Assembly (NCBI GenBank): GCA_028564925.1
Contig: CM053028.1
Coordinates: 369,109,902 to 369,173,901 of the forward strand
Reading direction: 5' to 3'
DNA length: 64,000 nt
DNA from: Lithobates sylvaticus
Lineage: Eukaryota; Chordata; Amphibia; Anura; Ranidae
The notes beneath the pieces were generated by a model. It had not been told where the DNA came from and did not search any database. It saw only the letters and a list, made by a program, of their open reading frames with translations. Of this stretch, positions 61,307-64,000 are shown one piece after another (position 1 is the first letter of the stretch; each line of letters begins with the position of its first letter). The position numbers and the translations under genes are program-made.

Positions 61307-62036
61307 CCACTAGCCAACCAGCTGCCGTCATTATATGGTGGCAGGTCGACTCTCCTGCGCAAATCGCCATAGCTGTGGGGCGACTCGCCCAGGCACGGGA
61401 GAGTGCCCGCGGGTCGGGCGGACTCCATGTCCACTGGCGACCCGCAATGGCCTAGGACAGAGGCAGAATTGAGATCTGCCTTTGTAAACAAGGCAGATCC
61501 CCATTATGACAGATGACATGGCAGATCTACTGTAACCAGTGATCAGGAACAGTAATCTGTCATGTCCCTGCCAGCCCACCCACCCCCCATACAGTTGGAA
61601 CACACCCAGGGAACACAGTTAACCCCTTCGCTGCCAGTGGCATTTTTACATTGATCGCTGCATTTTTATAGCACTGATCAATATATTTATGTCACTGATT
61701 CCAAAAAAGTGTCATTTGGGTTCAGATGTGCGCCGCAATGTCACAATCCGGCAAAAAATTACAGATCGCCACCATTACTAGTAAAAAAAAAAAAGTCCCT
61801 AAATCTATCCCATAGTTTGTAGACGCGATAAGTTTTGTGCAAACAAATCAATATACGCTTATTGCGATTTTTTTTTTACCCAAAATTATGTAGAATATAT
61901 ATCTATATTGGCCTAAACTGATGAATATATAAAAACTGCAGGAGGTGATCAAATACCGCCAAAAGAAAGCTCTATTTATGAAAAATTGTTTAATTGTCAG
62001 TTAAACCGGGGGAAAATCCTTCCGGGGCTGAAGTGG
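61307..62036. mobile_element. CCACTTCAGCCCC-type TTAA-flanked repeat (copy 5)
   Basis: Starts CCACTAGCCAACCAGCTG after TTAA (61303-61306); ends CCGGGGCTGAAGTGG with an eroded flank. Landmark CAATATACGCTTATTGCGAT (61849) is the reverse complement of that in copy 1. Confidence 0.65.
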
Positions 62037-64000
62037 ATAAAAAAAATAAAAGAATGCAAGAGGACCAGCCAACCAGGTGGAAGAGGGAGGAATCGCAAGA
62101 AAACACCTCCCTGCAAAGAGTGATCAGGTCCCAAGGGTGGCAATAGCAAATAGTAGCAAGAATTGTAACAAATGGCTATAGCCGGGATGCCAAAAATGAA
62201 ATATTGTGCCATCTGGCACAGATGGGAAGAATTAAAAATTTCCACAAAAAAAAAAATAAAAAAAACATGGAGGAAGCAGTAACTGGCTTCCATGATGCCC
62301 AGTCCCAAAAAAAGAAAGAGGAAGCCAAGGCAGAGCCATCTCCACAATAGGTAATAGAGAGCGAGGTTTCATTTTTATAAGAAACCCATGAAAGAAGCAG
62401 TCCTTTAGAACAGAAAGAAAAAAAAAAGGAGTGAGCTCTGCTGCTTAAGCCCTTAAGGGACAGGGAAGGTTGCAGCAGGCGATAAGGGACAGCCACCTCC
62501 AGTGGGAAGTGCAAAAGGCTAGGAATAGGGTAAACAAGATCAAACCAAAAAACTCACAGGGTACCATGTATGGAGCAGTGCCAGGCAGGAGATGGAGGAA
62601 CAAGGAAAAACTTCATAAACGAGGTTCCCCATCAACACACTACCTGAAACGGTCTTAAAACAGCAAAGCAAAGGGGGGGGGGGGGGTGATAAGCATTCTC
62701 AAGAAAAGGGGACATCAAATTCAGAATTTGGGATGCAACTAACTTGAGATTATCCAGGAATTGGGTACATTAAGAAAAGGTTTTTGCTCTGGCTGCGGCT
62801 CCTGCAGCTATGATTAAAGCTGTGCAGGTTGAAATGTGTAAGCGTGGGGAACTCTGATGTTTTACCCTTTATATCAAAGTTTCATATACATTTTAAAGAT
62901 CCTGCCAGGTGTCCTGTCGAGAAGTGCCCGGGGCTGTACTGCGCATGTGCCATACTGAACAGCACAATAGCTGACAGAATACATTTTTCTGTCAGATTGT
63001 GCCCCACGCTCCCAATGGTGAGCTCATGTCAGTAAGGAATGGATTGCTACATGTTGTGGGCGGATTTATAAATGATGGGCAGTTGGGGGCGGAATTTTTA
63101 AAGATGCCCAGAGCAGCAAAACAAAAAACTTTTTATGCTATTCTTCCTGGGCACTTAGACACAACACCGGCTTTGCCACAATTTTGTAAGCTGGAAATAA
63201 GTGTTGAGCAAGGCAGACAAGTGCTGAAGCCTCTGGGAACAGGGGGATTGTGACCTTATCCAATACGGACTCAGCAGATTCGGTACCAAGGGCAAAGCCT
63301 TGGGAAGGCAAGAGCAGAATAGCTGCCTTAGTTCATAAATTTGCAATTTTGCAATCTGCAGCCCTGGAAGAAAAAGGTAGGGATTTGCCTATCAGAGTTT
63401 GGGAAGGCTAAAAGCCAGAGATTTTATAATAATATCAATATGTAAACATAGTGGCAGAGAATCCTGCTTTTATCAGACAGGCCACATAAAGCGTCTTTAA
63501 GGGGGTAAGCTGTGTGTGTGTCAGACCTTTCTCTGGAAAAGGATCAGAGGAATTTGGGAGTTTCACAATATTTCATTTTAGGCATTCCAGCTATAGCTAT
63601 TTGTAAAAAAAAGATCAAAAGTAAAAACAGGTAAATGCTATAATGTTACCTCTAAGACTAAATAGTAAGACAATAAAAGTTAGGTAACAACCACTAATGG
63701 CAGGAATACACAATAAGAAAATCAGGCAAAAACTTCTGTTCTGCGAAGGATCAGCCGATTTTCTATTTGTTTATGCCCAGCAAGTAATACCAGTTATCGA
63801 TATTGTGAACGAAAAAGACTGATTGAAAAAGAAAAAATTTAAAAATTGTGTTGCATCGTTTGCGAATGAACGAGATTCTATTTGTTGGTGTGAAGGTCAT
63901 CCATAAAACATCTCGAACATTATCACGCATGAGCGGAACCAGTAGACTAATCCACTTGTACACGAGATGTCAACACTACGTATGAAATCGATTGCTCTTT
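62037..64000. other. 3' flank, no gene
   Basis: No exon or RNA recognised. A G-run at 62673-62686. In mammals TTC14 lies tail to tail with CCDC39; no TTC14-like coding sequence was seen here on the minus strand. Confidence 0.4.

Noticed and set aside
62037-64000. TTC14 3' end expected tail to tail with ccdc39
   Set aside because: No matching coding exon was seen; it may lie beyond the window.

Overview
The window is vertebrate nuclear DNA, most likely from an anuran amphibian and probably a ranid-type frog. This is inferred from a vertebrate cilia gene with large introns packed with Tc1/mariner, hAT, Harbinger-like and TTAA-flanked miniature elements, DIRS fossils, and L1-like LINE pieces. 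The species cannot be fixed from the sequence alone.

One host gene is present: ccdc39, the CCDC39/FAP59 coiled-coil subunit of the axonemal 96-nm ruler, on the + strand. The window begins inside an intron, so the 5' exons (about the first 250 codons by comparison with the human protein) lie upstream. Fourteen coding exons run from 2232 to the stop codon ending at 60530. Every intron is GT-AG, the reading phase is kept across all junctions, and together the exons give 694 codons to the natural C-terminus. An AATAAA signal follows 62 bases after the stop. No other host gene, tRNA or rRNA was found.

The other ~62 kb is intron and 3' flank built from nested mobile DNA. A large group of miniature elements sits at TTAA sites (many begin TTAAAG, resembling the Xenopus T2/Kolobok-like type), and some are joined end to end sharing one TTAA. 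A second group has TTA/TAA duplications (Harbinger-like), a third has 8-bp duplications (hAT), and a fourth has TA flanks and carries minisatellites inside. There are three Tc1-like transposons. One (31694-33320) has clean TA flanks and an almost open transposase. Intron 11 (38157-49050) holds a stack of nested elements and a DIRS-type gag fossil split by a 5'-truncated L1-like LINE. Intron 12 (49231-58535) holds a second, more decayed DIRS-type fossil.

The most interesting signal is four scattered modules with a hammerhead-ribozyme-like layout (TGAYRA-like core, stem II, GAAAC, often CGCGTC). One lies in a 259-bp insertion with a 15-bp target duplication, as expected for Penelope-like or retrozyme-type retroelements. 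Repeat edges were placed by eye from terminal repeats and target duplications; where none could be seen, the ends are approximate.
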